Shown here piece after piece: positions 8,348 through 16,763 of a DNA stretch of 64,000 bases. A program made the translations under genes and the position numbers. The notes under the pieces were generated by a model. The model was given only the letters and a program-made list of their open reading frames with translations. It was not told the DNA's origin and did not search any database. The stretch lies in contig NZ_JAUYTP010000031.1 of NCBI RefSeq assembly GCF_030695125.1, positions 280,058-344,057 of the forward strand. Reading direction: 5' to 3'. The stretch comes from Allobosea sp. Lineage in GTDB: Bacteria; Pseudomonadota; Alphaproteobacteria; Rhizobiales; Beijerinckiaceae. Within the stretch, counting starts at the first letter, position 1, and the number at the start of each line of letters is the position of its first letter.

Positions 8348-10435
8348 ATGGCCTCGCCTGCCATCCGCTTGCGGATGATCCGCCTTCTTGTGCCGCTGAT
8401 CTTCGCTGCCCTGCCCGCCGCCATGCCGGCCAGGGCGGCCGACGACAGCGCGCATGCGCTGCAGCGCGACGATATCGCCGGCATCGAGGTCGAGACCACG
8501 GGCGCCTTGCCGCCCTATCCGGGCGAGGCGCTGCGCACCGAGGCGGTCGACATGGACCGGCTGAAGAGCGCGGTCACAGCCTATCGGCGCGGGTCCCTGC
8601 GCGACGGCGACGCCATCGCGCAGACGATCGACGACCGGACGGCCCGGGCCCTGCTCGAATGGGTCGCGATCCGCAGCGGCGCCAGCCTGATCCCGTTCGC
8701 GCGGATCGACGCGTTTCTGAAGGCGCATCCAAATTATCCGGCGACGAGCCTGTTTCGCCGCCGGGCCGAGGAGATGCTGATCGCCGAGAAGAAGAGCCCG
8801 GCCGTCATCCGCGCCTTCTTCCATGGCCAGCGCCCGGTCAGCCCGGCCGGGCGGATCGCGCTGGCGCTGACGCTCAAGGCCGAGGGCCGGATCGAAGAGG
8901 CGAACACCCTGGCGCGGCAGAGCTGGCTGCAGGACCATCTCGGCGGGCCACTGGAGGCCATCGTGCTCGACGCCTTCGGCGCGGCGCTGTCCCCGGCGGA
9001 TCACCGCCTGCGGGCCGAGCGCTACATCTTCCGCGGCAACTCGGCGGCGGCGCTGCGCAACGCGGCGCGCGTCTCGCCCGATTATGTCCTGCTGGCGCGG
9101 GCGCGGCTCGCCAGCGGCGCGGCGCGTCGGCCGATCGCACCGGCGCTGATCGCGGCGGTGCCGGCCTCGCTACGCGGCGACATCTCCTTTGCCTTCCTGC
9201 AGGCGCAGCAGGCCAGGCGCGCCGACAAGCCCATTGAGGCCGCCGCGGCGCTGGCGAACGTACCCCGCGACCCGGCCCTGCTCGGCGATGGCGACGGCTG
9301 GTGGATCGAGCGACGGCTGATCGCGCGCGAACTGCTCGACGAAGGCGACGCGGCCCGGGCCTACGGCGTCGCGGCCGGGCATGGCGCCGAGGATGCCGCC
9401 GAGCGCATCGACGCCGAATGGCATTCGGGCTTCATCGCCCTGCGTTTCCGCGACCAGCCCGGCATTGCGCTTGAACATTTCAACGAAGCCGCCCGCCATG
9501 CCGAGACGCCGATCTCGGTGTCGCGCGCGGCCTATTGGCAGGGCCGCGCCTTCGAGGCGATCGGCAAGGCCGACGAGGCCCAATCCGCCTATGAGCGCGC
9601 CGCCGAGCACCCGATCGCCTATTACGGCCAGCTGGCGCGGGCGCGGCTGCGCCTGCCCGACCTGCCGTTGCGGCGCTCGGTCGCCGCCGCGCTCCAGCAT
9701 CTGCCGGGCCATCGCGGCGTGCGCCTGCTCTACGGGATCGGCGAGCGCGATCTCGCGGTGCAGATGCTGACCGACCTCGCCCAGCGCCTGCATACGACGC
9801 CGGCGCTCGAGGCCCTGGCGACCATCGCCCAGCGCGAGGGCGACACCCGCGCCCTGCTCGCGCTCGGCAAGGCTGCGCTGCAGCGTGGCTTACCGCTCGA
9901 CGCCGCCGCCTTTCCGACGACAGGGGTGCCGGAGTTTGCGGTCCTGGGGGACCCGATGGAGCGCGCCATCGTCCACGCCATCGCCCGGCAGGAAAGCGCC
10001 TTCGACCCGACCGCGATCTCGCATGCCGGCGCGCGCGGGCTGATGCAGATGATGCCGGCGACCGCACGCGAAACGGCGCGGCGCGCCAACCTGCCCTTCG
10101 ACTGGCCCAGGCTCGGCCGCGACGCGCTCTATTCGGCGCAGATGGGCGCCGCCCATCTCAACGACCTGCTGAAGGAGTGGCGCGGCTCCTACATCCTGAC
10201 CTTCGCCGCCTACAATGCGGGCTCCGGCAATGTCAGGAAGTGGATCGCAGCCTATGGCGACCCACGCCTGCCGGAGGTCGACGCCGTCGACTGGGTCGAG
10301 CGCATTCCGTTCTACGAGACGCGCAACTATGTGCAGCGGGTGATGGAGAACCTGCAGGTCTATCGCCAGCGGCTGAACCAGCGCACGGCCTATCTGATCG
10401 ACCACGACTTGAAGCGCGGCGGGCGGCGGGATTAG
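8348..10435 (+). CDS. Soluble lytic murein transglycosylase (Slt-like, GH23)
   Basis: Periplasmic enzyme cleaving peptidoglycan to 1,6-anhydromuropeptides. 695 residues: an N-terminal signal peptide (MIRLLVPLIFAALPAAMPARA), a long helical superhelix domain of tetratricopeptide-like pairs (about 50-520), and a C-terminal SLT domain. Catalytic Glu549 lies in IARQESAFDPTAISHAGARG, followed by GLMQMMPATA and FAAYNAGSGNVRKW. ATG 8348 is preceded by TGGAG at 8337-8341, which decides it over the GTG at 8336. E. coli Slt70 is the closest described architecture. Confidence 0.92.
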   Translation: MASPAIRLRMIRLLVPLIFAALPAAMPARAADDSAHALQRDDIAGIEVETTGALPPYPGEALRTEAVDMDRLKSAVTAYRRGSLRDGDAIAQTIDDRTARALLEWVAIRSGASLIPFARIDAFLKAHPNYPATSLFRRRAEEMLIAEKKSPAVIRAFFHGQRPVSPAGRIALALTLKAEGRIEEANTLARQSWLQDHLGGPLEAIVLDAFGAALSPADHRLRAERYIFRGNSAAALRNAARVSPDYVLLARARLASGAARRPIAPALIAAVPASLRGDISFAFLQAQQARRADKPIEAAAALANVPRDPALLGDGDGWWIERRLIARELLDEGDAARAYGVAAGHGAEDAAERIDAEWHSGFIALRFRDQPGIALEHFNEAARHAETPISVSRAAYWQGRAFEAIGKADEAQSAYERAAEHPIAYYGQLARARLRLPDLPLRRSVAAALQHLPGHRGVRLLYGIGERDLAVQMLTDLAQRLHTTPALEALATIAQREGDTRALLALGKAALQRGLPLDAAAFPTTGVPEFAVLGDPMERAIVHAIARQESAFDPTAISHAGARGLMQMMPATARETARRANLPFDWPRLGRDALYSAQMGAAHLNDLLKEWRGSYILTFAAYNAGSGNVRKWIAAYGDPRLPEVDAVDWVERIPFYETRNYVQRVMENLQVYRQRLNQRTAYLIDHDLKRGGRRD

Positions 10436-10463
10436 GTTCGCGGGGAGATCGCTGGTGTCGCGC

Positions 10464-10571
10464 AGCCCTCATCCTGAGGAGCCGCGGTAAGCGGCGTCTC
10501 GAAGGGTGCTCCAGCGCGATCTGGAACCATCCTTCGAGACGCGCCTGGCGGCGCTCCTCAGGATGAGGGCT
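10464..10571. repeat. Intergenic palindromic repeat, family B
   Basis: Second full copy of the element at 3641-3756. AGCCCTCATCCTGAGGAGC at the left is matched by GCTCCTCAGGATGAGGGCT at the right, with inner GTCTCGAAGG / CCTTCGAGAC arms. It ends only two bases before the GTG start of the next gene, so it may supply or mask that gene's ribosome-binding site. Confidence 0.85.
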
Positions 10572-10573
10572 GA

Positions 10574-11479
10574 GTGTTGACTGCGACAGAAACAAAAACC
10601 GGCTTCACCTCGCTCTACACCAGCGCCCGCGACGGTCTGCGGCTGCATGCGCGCGATTATGGGCCGCTGGCGGCAACCGCGCTGCCGGTGATCTGCCTGC
10701 CAGGCTTCGCGCGCACGGCCGCCGACTTCCACGAACTCGCGCTGGCGCTGTCGCAGGACGAAGCCAAACCCCGGCGCGTGCTGGCGCTGGATTATCGCGG
10801 GCGCGGCCTCTCGGGCTATGACCGCGACTGGAAGAACTACGACATCCGCATCGAACTCGACGATCTGATGCAGGTGCTGGTCGCGGCGGGCATCGTGGCG
10901 GCCGTGTTCGTCGGGACCTCGCGCGGCGGCCTGCTGACCATGGCGATGGGCGCCGCGCGGCCGGCCGCGATCAAGGGCGTGGTGATGAACGATATCGGGC
11001 CGGTGATCGATGCGCGCGGCCTGCTGCGGATCCGTGGCTATGTCGGCAAGCTGCCCTTGCCGCGCAGCTTCGCCGAGGGCGCCGAAATCCTGAAACGGCT
11101 CTCGGACCAGCAGTTCCCGCTCTTCGGCGAGGCGGAGTGGGACGTCATGGCGCGCCGGACCTGGACCGACCGCGACGGCCCGTTGCGGCCGGACTACGAC
11201 ACCAACCTGATGAAGGTGCTGGAGGAGCTCGACCTCGAGGCACCCCTGCCGATTCTCTGGCCCTATTTCGACGGTCTCAAAGCCGTGCCGATGCTGGCGA
11301 TCCGGGGCGCCAATTCCGACCTGCTCGCCGACAAGACGCTCGCCGAGATGGGCGAACGCCACCCCGATTGCGAGACCTTCACGGCGCCGGGCCAGGGCCA
11401 TGCGCCCCTGCTCGGCGCCAAGGACATGGTGCGCCGGATCGGCCGGCTGATAGCCCGCGCCGAACGCCGAGCCGCCTGA
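10574..11479 (+). CDS. Alpha/beta hydrolase
   Basis: 301 residues with the alpha/beta-hydrolase fold. The oxyanion segment is CLPGFARTAADFHEL, the dipeptide-rich strand is LALDYRGRGLSGYD, the nucleophile elbow is FVGTSRGGLL (Ser116), the acid region is AIRGANSDLLA, and a terminal His lies in APGQGHAPLL. The substrate cannot be told; epoxide hydrolase-, lactonase- and esterase-like members share these motifs. The GTG start at 10574 abuts a palindromic repeat; no ATG near the N-terminus competes. Confidence 0.82.
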   Translation: MLTATETKTGFTSLYTSARDGLRLHARDYGPLAATALPVICLPGFARTAADFHELALALSQDEAKPRRVLALDYRGRGLSGYDRDWKNYDIRIELDDLMQVLVAAGIVAAVFVGTSRGGLLTMAMGAARPAAIKGVVMNDIGPVIDARGLLRIRGYVGKLPLPRSFAEGAEILKRLSDQQFPLFGEAEWDVMARRTWTDRDGPLRPDYDTNLMKVLEELDLEAPLPILWPYFDGLKAVPMLAIRGANSDLLADKTLAEMGERHPDCETFTAPGQGHAPLLGAKDMVRRIGRLIARAERRAA

Positions 11480-11485
11480 CGCCGC

Positions 11486-12154
11486 TCACGCCTTCGCGGG
11501 CTCGCCCTCGTCGCGCGATGTCTCGACCAGACCGGCGCGGGCCCGCGTGGCGAACTCGGTCTCGCCGCCGGCAGCCAGCGTCATGGCCTGGCCGACCCAG
11601 TCCTCGCGCTCGATCCGGCCGGGGAAGGCGAGATAGCTGCCGACCCATTCGACATTCTGCGGCGTCCAGGCGGCGATCTGCTGGAAATGCCAGATGCCGA
11701 GCGCCTGCAGCCGGTCCTCGTTCTGGCGGCCGATGCCCTTGATCAGCTTGAGATCGTCGGGCTTGTCATCCCTGGCCGCGACGAGCCCGGCCGGGCGCTG
11801 CCCGGCAATGTCGGCCTCGCCGGCGACGGGGGGCAGCGTGGCTGCGGGGGCCGCCGTGGTAGCGTGGCCGGTTGCGACCGGAGCGCCGGCGCCGCGCAGC
11901 AGAGCCCCGACGATGCAGCCGGCGACATAGACGCCGGTGAACAACAGCGCGGTCTCGACCCAGATCGCCGGCTCGCCATTCAAAAACTGCAGCCAGGTCA
12001 GCGCGGCGCCGAGCCCCCAGAGCGCGGCAAACCAGCCGGCGACAGCGCCGCCGAGCCTGAGCTTGCCACCATCATGGCCGATCCAGCCCATGACGAGGCC
12101 GAGGACGAAGGCGGCGGCGAGAAACCAGACGAACTGGCTGGCGAGATACAGCAT
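11486..12154 (-). CDS. Membrane protein with helix-hairpin-helix-like C-terminal domain
   Basis: 222 residues. Three hydrophobic segments occupy about residues 1-100 (LYLASQFVWFLAAAFVLGLV, AGWFAALWGLGAALTWLQFL, ALLFTGVYVAGCIVGALL). An Ala/Pro linker follows, then DDLKLIKGIGRQNEDRLQALGI, a helix-hairpin-helix-like module. The same module occurs as an appendage of NuoE-type proteins and of the DUF4332 group in alphaproteobacteria. AAGGGGGG precedes the ATG at 12154. It lies 11 bases after the OmpA/BON gene, so they form an operon. The role is unknown; a link to envelope organisation is inference from context. Confidence 0.75.
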   Translation of the reverse strand: MLYLASQFVWFLAAAFVLGLVMGWIGHDGGKLRLGGAVAGWFAALWGLGAALTWLQFLNGEPAIWVETALLFTGVYVAGCIVGALLRGAGAPVATGHATTAAPAATLPPVAGEADIAGQRPAGLVAARDDKPDDLKLIKGIGRQNEDRLQALGIWHFQQIAAWTPQNVEWVGSYLAFPGRIEREDWVGQAMTLAAGGETEFATRARAGLVETSRDEGEPAKA

Positions 12155-12165
12155 GTCGGCCCCCC

Positions 12166-14547
12166 TTACTTCGCGACCGTGAACTGGACGCGCCGGTTCA
12201 GCGACCGGGCTTCGGGCGCGCCATGGGGCACCAGCGGCCGCGCGCTGCCGAAGCCCTGCGTCTCCAGCCGCGCCGGATCGATGCCGCGCTGGACCAGCTC
12301 GTCGCGGACGCGCAGCGCGCGGCGCGCCGAGAGATCGAGATTGTTGAAGCCGCCGCGCTCGCCGTCCCTGTTGGCGTGCCCCTCGATGGTGATGCGCGCG
12401 GCCGGGCATTGCGTCAGGATGGCGACCGCCTCCCCGATCACACGCTCCGTCTGCGGATCGAGCGCCACCACGGCCGTTCCTTGCGCAAACAGCACGGTAT
12501 TGCGCTTGGTCAAGGCGTCGAGATCGTTCTGGCAGGTCGCCGGCGGATCGACGACGCAGCCGGTCTGGCGCAGGCCGATCGCGGTATCGGCCCGGAAGCC
12601 GGCGGGCAGGCCGGTTCCGGCGCTGGTTTCGACCTCGCGCTGGATCAGGTCCCGGCAGGTCAGGCCGCGCAGCGTCACGAGACCATCGACGAGCAGGGCC
12701 GTCCCCAGATCGAGGCGCAGCAGATTGGTGACCGCGACGGCGGCCGCGGCAGCGAAGCCCTCGGGCGCGCCGGGCAGGATCTGCGTCTCGTCGTGCAGCC
12801 TGCCCTGCAGCGGCGAGGCCTCGACCAGCGCCCGCAAGGCGTCGCGCGTGCGGGTGTCGGGGAGCGAGCCCGTCAGGGTCAGCCCGGTGCGGTCGGCGAT
12901 GATCGACAGGACATATGGGCGCACCGCGATCGCGGCCGCGCCTTCGCCGGCCAGGCTCAGGCCGGCCGGCAGAGGCTGCCTGCGCAGCGCCGCATCGAGC
13001 CGCGACCACGCCGCGCCGTCCGCGACCTCGCCTGCGAGGCCGAGCGCTGCGCCGGCGAGCGAGACCGAACCCCGCTTCAAGGTGCCGAGCAGTTCCAGCG
13101 CGAAGCCTGTCGCGGCGGCGAAGTCGGGCTCGCCGCGCAGGTTGGGCTCCAGCGTCAGACGGTCGGAGACAGCGCCCGAGGGGGTGAGGGCGCGCGCCCG
13201 CGCCAGCAGCGCCTCGCGGGCCGCCGTGTCGGGCACCAGCCCCTGAAGCGTCACACCCTGTTCGCCGATGATCGCGCTCCAGCCGAGCGCGACGGCCGGC
13301 GGCGGTGGAGGCGGCGGAGGCGCAGGCGGGGCTGCGGCTTCGATCGGCGCCCTCGGAGCGGGCAGTTCCGACGGCAGGAAGATCGGAGCCGGGATGTCCG
13401 GCAAGGGCGGCATCAGGCTTTCGACCGGCGGCAGCGACGGCAGGTCCGACGGCACGAAAACCGGCTCCGGAATCTCCGGCAGCGGCGGCATCAGGCTCTC
13501 GACCGGCGGCGGAGGCGGCGGGCAGGCGATTACCGCCTGAGCGACGGCGCCGCTCACATCGCCTTGTGCGATCTGCACGAGCGCGGCGCGGCACGCTTCA
13601 TAGGTCGCAGGCCCTTCTCCCGACAGCGCATAGGAGTCGCCGTTCAGGATCGCCTTACCCTGGCGCAGCCGGGCGAGATCGCCGATCGCGCGGCCGACCC
13701 GCGCCAGAAAGCCGGACGGTTCTCCCGCGCCGGGCAGCAAACGGTCGTCGATGGCGATCGGACCCGGAAAGGTCCTGCGGAGCAAGGCCAGCATCTGCTG
13801 GCGGACGGCCTCCGACGGGTAGAAGCCCTCGAGCTGGAGCCTGTCCTCGGCCAGCCGCTCAACGCTCCAGCGATAGGGCGTGACGACCGGAGGCTCGAGC
13901 GCGCAGGGCACGGCCTGGAAGCCGTCGCGGGGCAAACCGGCGATAGCCGCTTGGAGCGACAGGAATTGGCTCGGTGTGTCGGCCCTGCCCTCGATGCAGA
14001 AGCGCATGTCGTCGAGCGCGACCTTGCCGGTTGCAAGCCGCGGCAGTTCCGTCAGCACAGAGCCGGCCATCGTCTCGAAGCCCGCAGGCGCGCCGAAGGC
14101 GAGGCTCTGGCGATCGACGATGCGCAAGCCCGGCAGGGATTTCTCGGCCGCCGCGACCAAAGCGCGGGCGGTCGCTTCGTCGGGAACGAAGCCATTCAAC
14201 GTTACGGCATCGCCATCACGGCTTGCCGACCAGCTATAGGGCTTCTGGGCGACGACCTGCGAAAGTCCGCCGAGGGCACGGCGCACGCCGAACTCGCCGC
14301 GCAGCCGCGCGATCGCGCGAGCGGCACCATCGGCCGACAGGGCCTCGCCGGAGATCGTGACGTCGCGGCCGTCAATCTGTGCCGTCACCGGACGCGCGCC
14401 CGGCGCCTGACCGGCCACGGCCGCTGCGGCTTCGACTGCACGGCGGCCGACATCGCGCTCGATCGCCTGGTCGAGGAAGAGGTTACCGGCGCCCCAGAGC
14501 AGCGCCAACGGCACGAGCCCCCAAAGCCAACGTCCCGGCTGCGACAT
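12166..14547 (-). CDS. OmpA-family protein with BON-like repeats
   Basis: 793 residues from the ATG at 14547 (GGGAGG upstream; an in-frame start at 14634 adds 29 unlikely residues). A single N-terminal membrane anchor (about residues 6-25) is followed by repeated BON-like units, recognisable by phrases such as VTLNGFVPDEATARAL, LQLEGFYPSEAVRQQM, VTLQGLVPDTAAREAL and LTLTGSLPDTRTRDAL. A Pro-rich hinge with a tandem 26-residue repeat lies in the middle. The C-terminal OmpA peptidoglycan-binding domain has ITIEGHANRDGERGGFNNLDLS and RRVQF. Probably tethers the inner membrane to the cell wall. Confidence 0.85.
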   Translation of the reverse strand: MSQPGRWLWGLVPLALLWGAGNLFLDQAIERDVGRRAVEAAAAVAGQAPGARPVTAQIDGRDVTISGEALSADGAARAIARLRGEFGVRRALGGLSQVVAQKPYSWSASRDGDAVTLNGFVPDEATARALVAAAEKSLPGLRIVDRQSLAFGAPAGFETMAGSVLTELPRLATGKVALDDMRFCIEGRADTPSQFLSLQAAIAGLPRDGFQAVPCALEPPVVTPYRWSVERLAEDRLQLEGFYPSEAVRQQMLALLRRTFPGPIAIDDRLLPGAGEPSGFLARVGRAIGDLARLRQGKAILNGDSYALSGEGPATYEACRAALVQIAQGDVSGAVAQAVIACPPPPPPVESLMPPLPEIPEPVFVPSDLPSLPPVESLMPPLPDIPAPIFLPSELPAPRAPIEAAAPPAPPPPPPPPAVALGWSAIIGEQGVTLQGLVPDTAAREALLARARALTPSGAVSDRLTLEPNLRGEPDFAAATGFALELLGTLKRGSVSLAGAALGLAGEVADGAAWSRLDAALRRQPLPAGLSLAGEGAAAIAVRPYVLSIIADRTGLTLTGSLPDTRTRDALRALVEASPLQGRLHDETQILPGAPEGFAAAAAVAVTNLLRLDLGTALLVDGLVTLRGLTCRDLIQREVETSAGTGLPAGFRADTAIGLRQTGCVVDPPATCQNDLDALTKRNTVLFAQGTAVVALDPQTERVIGEAVAILTQCPAARITIEGHANRDGERGGFNNLDLSARRALRVRDELVQRGIDPARLETQGFGSARPLVPHGAPEARSLNRRVQFTVAK
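13354..13509 (-). repeat. Tandem 78-base (26-residue) repeat within the OmpA-family gene
   Basis: Two head-to-tail units encode PPVESLMPPLPEIPEPVF... and PPVESLMPPLPDIPAPIF.... The landmark GGCATCAGGCT occurs at 13409 and 13487, exactly 78 bases apart. Both units lie in the Pro-rich hinge between BON-like blocks. Confidence 0.85.
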
Positions 14548-14774
14548 GCCCCCTCCCCCGAAACCCCAGGCCTGGGAGCGAACGCATTCCGCGTCTCGGC
14601 TCCAGAACCCACCCCATTCCGCCACCATCCACACGCCAGCGCGCCGCGACCCGCGCAGGCGAGATGGCTTGTGGCGAACAAACGACAGCGATCTCTAGAA
14701 GGCGTCTCGCAGGCCGGCTGTCAACCGGCCCGCCAATCGAGCGGGAGCCCTCATCCGCCACAAACATAAAAAAA

Positions 14775-14794
14775 GCCCCGGGTTTCCCCGGGGC
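14775..14794 (-). terminator. Rho-independent terminator of the porin gene
   Basis: On the minus strand an 8-bp GC stem (GCCCCGGG / CCCGGGGC) with a four-base loop is followed by a run of seven Ts (14768-14774 read as A on the plus strand). It lies 27 bases after the porin stop. Confidence 0.9.
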
Positions 14795-14820
14795 TTTCCG
14801 ACTAGGACCGCGTGAAGCGA

Positions 14821-16197
14821 TCAGAAGTCGCGCTGGATGCGGAAGCGCGCGGCGACGGCGTCGTCGGACTTCACGAGACGACCACCATTGGCCAACGTCG
14901 GGCGAGCGCCAGCGTTGTTGGCAGCCAGGACAGCCTGCTTCAGCTCGGTGCGGGTGTAGACCACTTCGACACCGATATCGAGACCCGAAACCGGCGACCA
15001 GATCAGGTTACCAGCAACGATGAACTCCTTCGGATCGAGCGGACGAGCGACAACACCCGGAACCGCCTGGGCGGCGAGGGTGTAGCCCAGCTTCAGCTCG
15101 CTATACGAACCGTAGATCTCGGTGCGCAGCTGCGGGGTCCAGAAGTGACGCAGACCAGCGACGAGCGACCAGCCGGTGGCGGTCTTCGTGTTGCCGAGCG
15201 CGTTCACGCCGATATCGCCGACGGTGAGCTGGTTGCCGGCGACCGAAGTCGTCTGACGACCGGCACCGAACTGACCACCCCAGCCGAGATAGCCGAGCGC
15301 GCCATCAGCGTAGGCGGCCTGCAGGAACAGGTGATCGCCAGCGGCCAGCATCGGGAGGTTGATCTTGACACCGCCCTGAACGGCGAAGCCCATCTCATCC
15401 TTCGACGCGTTGAAGAGCGGGCCGACGTTCGAGATGTTGCGCTGGGTGATGGCACCCGAGAGCTGAGCCGAACCCCAACCCTGATCGACGCGCAGCGAGG
15501 CGACGACATCCGGGAAGTCCTGGCCGAGCAGGTTCGAAACGCCACCGGGGCTGATGACCGTGTTCTCACGGGTGCCGGTGCCGGTGTTGCGGTCTTCGAG
15601 CGAGACGGTGGCCGAGAAGCCCGAACCGAAGGTGGCGGTGTAGGCCAACAGGTTCAGACGGCTGTCAGCCGTGCGCAGGGTCGAGAAGCCGAAGTCGTTG
15701 GCGTAGAAGTCGAAGAACGACTGCGCGCGACCAGCGGTGATCGGACCGAACTGGACGAAGGCCAGGTCGAGGTTCGAGGCGGTGCCCGAAGCCGTGTTGC
15801 GGCCGGTGCCCGGAGCGATGATGCCCTGGTTGCCGTTGGTCGTGCCGGCGTAGAAGCCCGACGAAACCGTCAGCTCGTAGCGGAAGAAGGTACGCAGCGT
15901 GCCGTAGGCGGTCGCGGTGCGGGCGTCGACGTTCAAGCGACCGCGCGAGCGGGTGCCGTAAGCGTCCTGACCTTCGCCGTAGCGGGTGCCGACGGTGTAC
16001 TCGGCGCGAACACGGCCGCCAACGCGGAGGCAGGTCTCGGTGCCGGGGATGTAGAAGAAGCCAGCGCCGTAAGCCGAGCAGACGCGGACGTATTCAACGG
16101 GGGCCGCCTTCCGCGAGGGAAGATCGGCAGCGTGAACCCCGGAGACCGCGGCGAAGCCGGCGGCGGAACCGAGGAGGAGGCTCTTGACGAGCTTCAT
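14821..16197 (-). CDS. Alphaproteobacterial porin (Omp2/Porin_2 family)
   Basis: Outer-membrane general diffusion porin. The signal peptide is MKLVKSLLLGSAAGFAAVSGVHA, followed by ADLPSRKAAPVEYVRVC, the standard mature start of Rhizobiales porins, then GFFYIPGTETCLRVGGRVRAEY. The rest alternates aromatic beta-strands, and the C-terminus is RFRIQRDF with terminal Phe, the BAM recognition signal. 458 residues. GGAGG precedes ATG 16197. It has a strong terminator downstream and is monocistronic. The AC-rich codon choice differs from its neighbours, as expected for a highly expressed gene. Confidence 0.93.
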   Translation of the reverse strand: MKLVKSLLLGSAAGFAAVSGVHAADLPSRKAAPVEYVRVCSAYGAGFFYIPGTETCLRVGGRVRAEYTVGTRYGEGQDAYGTRSRGRLNVDARTATAYGTLRTFFRYELTVSSGFYAGTTNGNQGIIAPGTGRNTASGTASNLDLAFVQFGPITAGRAQSFFDFYANDFGFSTLRTADSRLNLLAYTATFGSGFSATVSLEDRNTGTGTRENTVISPGGVSNLLGQDFPDVVASLRVDQGWGSAQLSGAITQRNISNVGPLFNASKDEMGFAVQGGVKINLPMLAAGDHLFLQAAYADGALGYLGWGGQFGAGRQTTSVAGNQLTVGDIGVNALGNTKTATGWSLVAGLRHFWTPQLRTEIYGSYSELKLGYTLAAQAVPGVVARPLDPKEFIVAGNLIWSPVSGLDIGVEVVYTRTELKQAVLAANNAGARPTLANGGRLVKSDDAVAARFRIQRDF

Positions 16198-16763
16198 TGG
16201 TAACCTCCAAAAAAAGTTTCGAGACCCTCGGGCTTTCGGCCGGCTCATTGGTGGCTGGCCCCAGGAGACCCAACCACCGAACCTGCTTGTTCCCGGTCTT
16301 TCGCCCGCGTCCCTGACCATTCAGAGGCGAAGACGAAAAACAGCGACCGGGAACGTCCCGACGCAGGACAACCATACGAATGCCCGGGGGGCGATCAACC
16401 TTCATCACGCCGCCGAGAGGTCCCGGGGGGTGCTTTGGACCCCGGTGTTGCCGGCAAGCCACGCTTTGACCGAGGAAATTTACCGACCGTTAACCGCATC
16501 CCGACGGCTGGCCGTTTTTGGAGCCATTCCAGAGCGGAATCACCCTGCAGCGGAGGGGGCGTCGCGGCGCAGCGATTCTGCCGCTGCCGTCAGAAGGCTT
16601 TCTGGACCATCCCTCCGCCCCCATCCCGGGGCCCCGTTCCGCAAGGAACGGCGTCTCGAACGAGGCTCGGGCAGACTCCGGGGATATCCGGGGCGTCCTT
16701 CGAGACACCGCTTCGCGGCGACTCAGGATGAGGGCGGGAGTGACCGAACCGGCGCCGGGCGGG
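16198..16763. other. 566-base intergenic region upstream of the porin
   Basis: Holds the porin leader (16198-16420, presumably with its promoter, which I could not place with confidence) and a decayed family B palindromic element (16645-16736). A TTAA-N7-TAAA-like motif on the minus strand at about 16478-16492 resembles a CtrA site imperfectly. No gene is supported. Confidence 0.6.
16645..16736. repeat. Decayed copy of palindromic repeat family B
   Basis: GGCGTCTCGAA at the left and CCTTCGAGACACCGCTTCGC followed by CTCAGGATGAGGG at the right match the arms of the 3641 and 10464 copies. The outer left arm is lost. Confidence 0.7.

Noticed and set aside
12155..13594. Long in-frame upstream extension of the membrane protein gene
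   Set aside because: Arg/Ala-rich shadow inside the OmpA gene; the true start is the ATG at 12154 with a good ribosome-binding site and a membrane segment at once.
12223..14769. 848-residue plus-strand frame
   Set aside because: Antisense to the OmpA/BON gene; Arg/Gln-rich composition typical of a shadow in GC-rich DNA.
14812..16203. 463-residue plus-strand frame
   Set aside because: Antisense to the porin.
16478..16492. CtrA binding site upstream of the porin
   Set aside because: TTAA-N7-TAAA is one base off the consensus and far from the start; too weak to list as a site.
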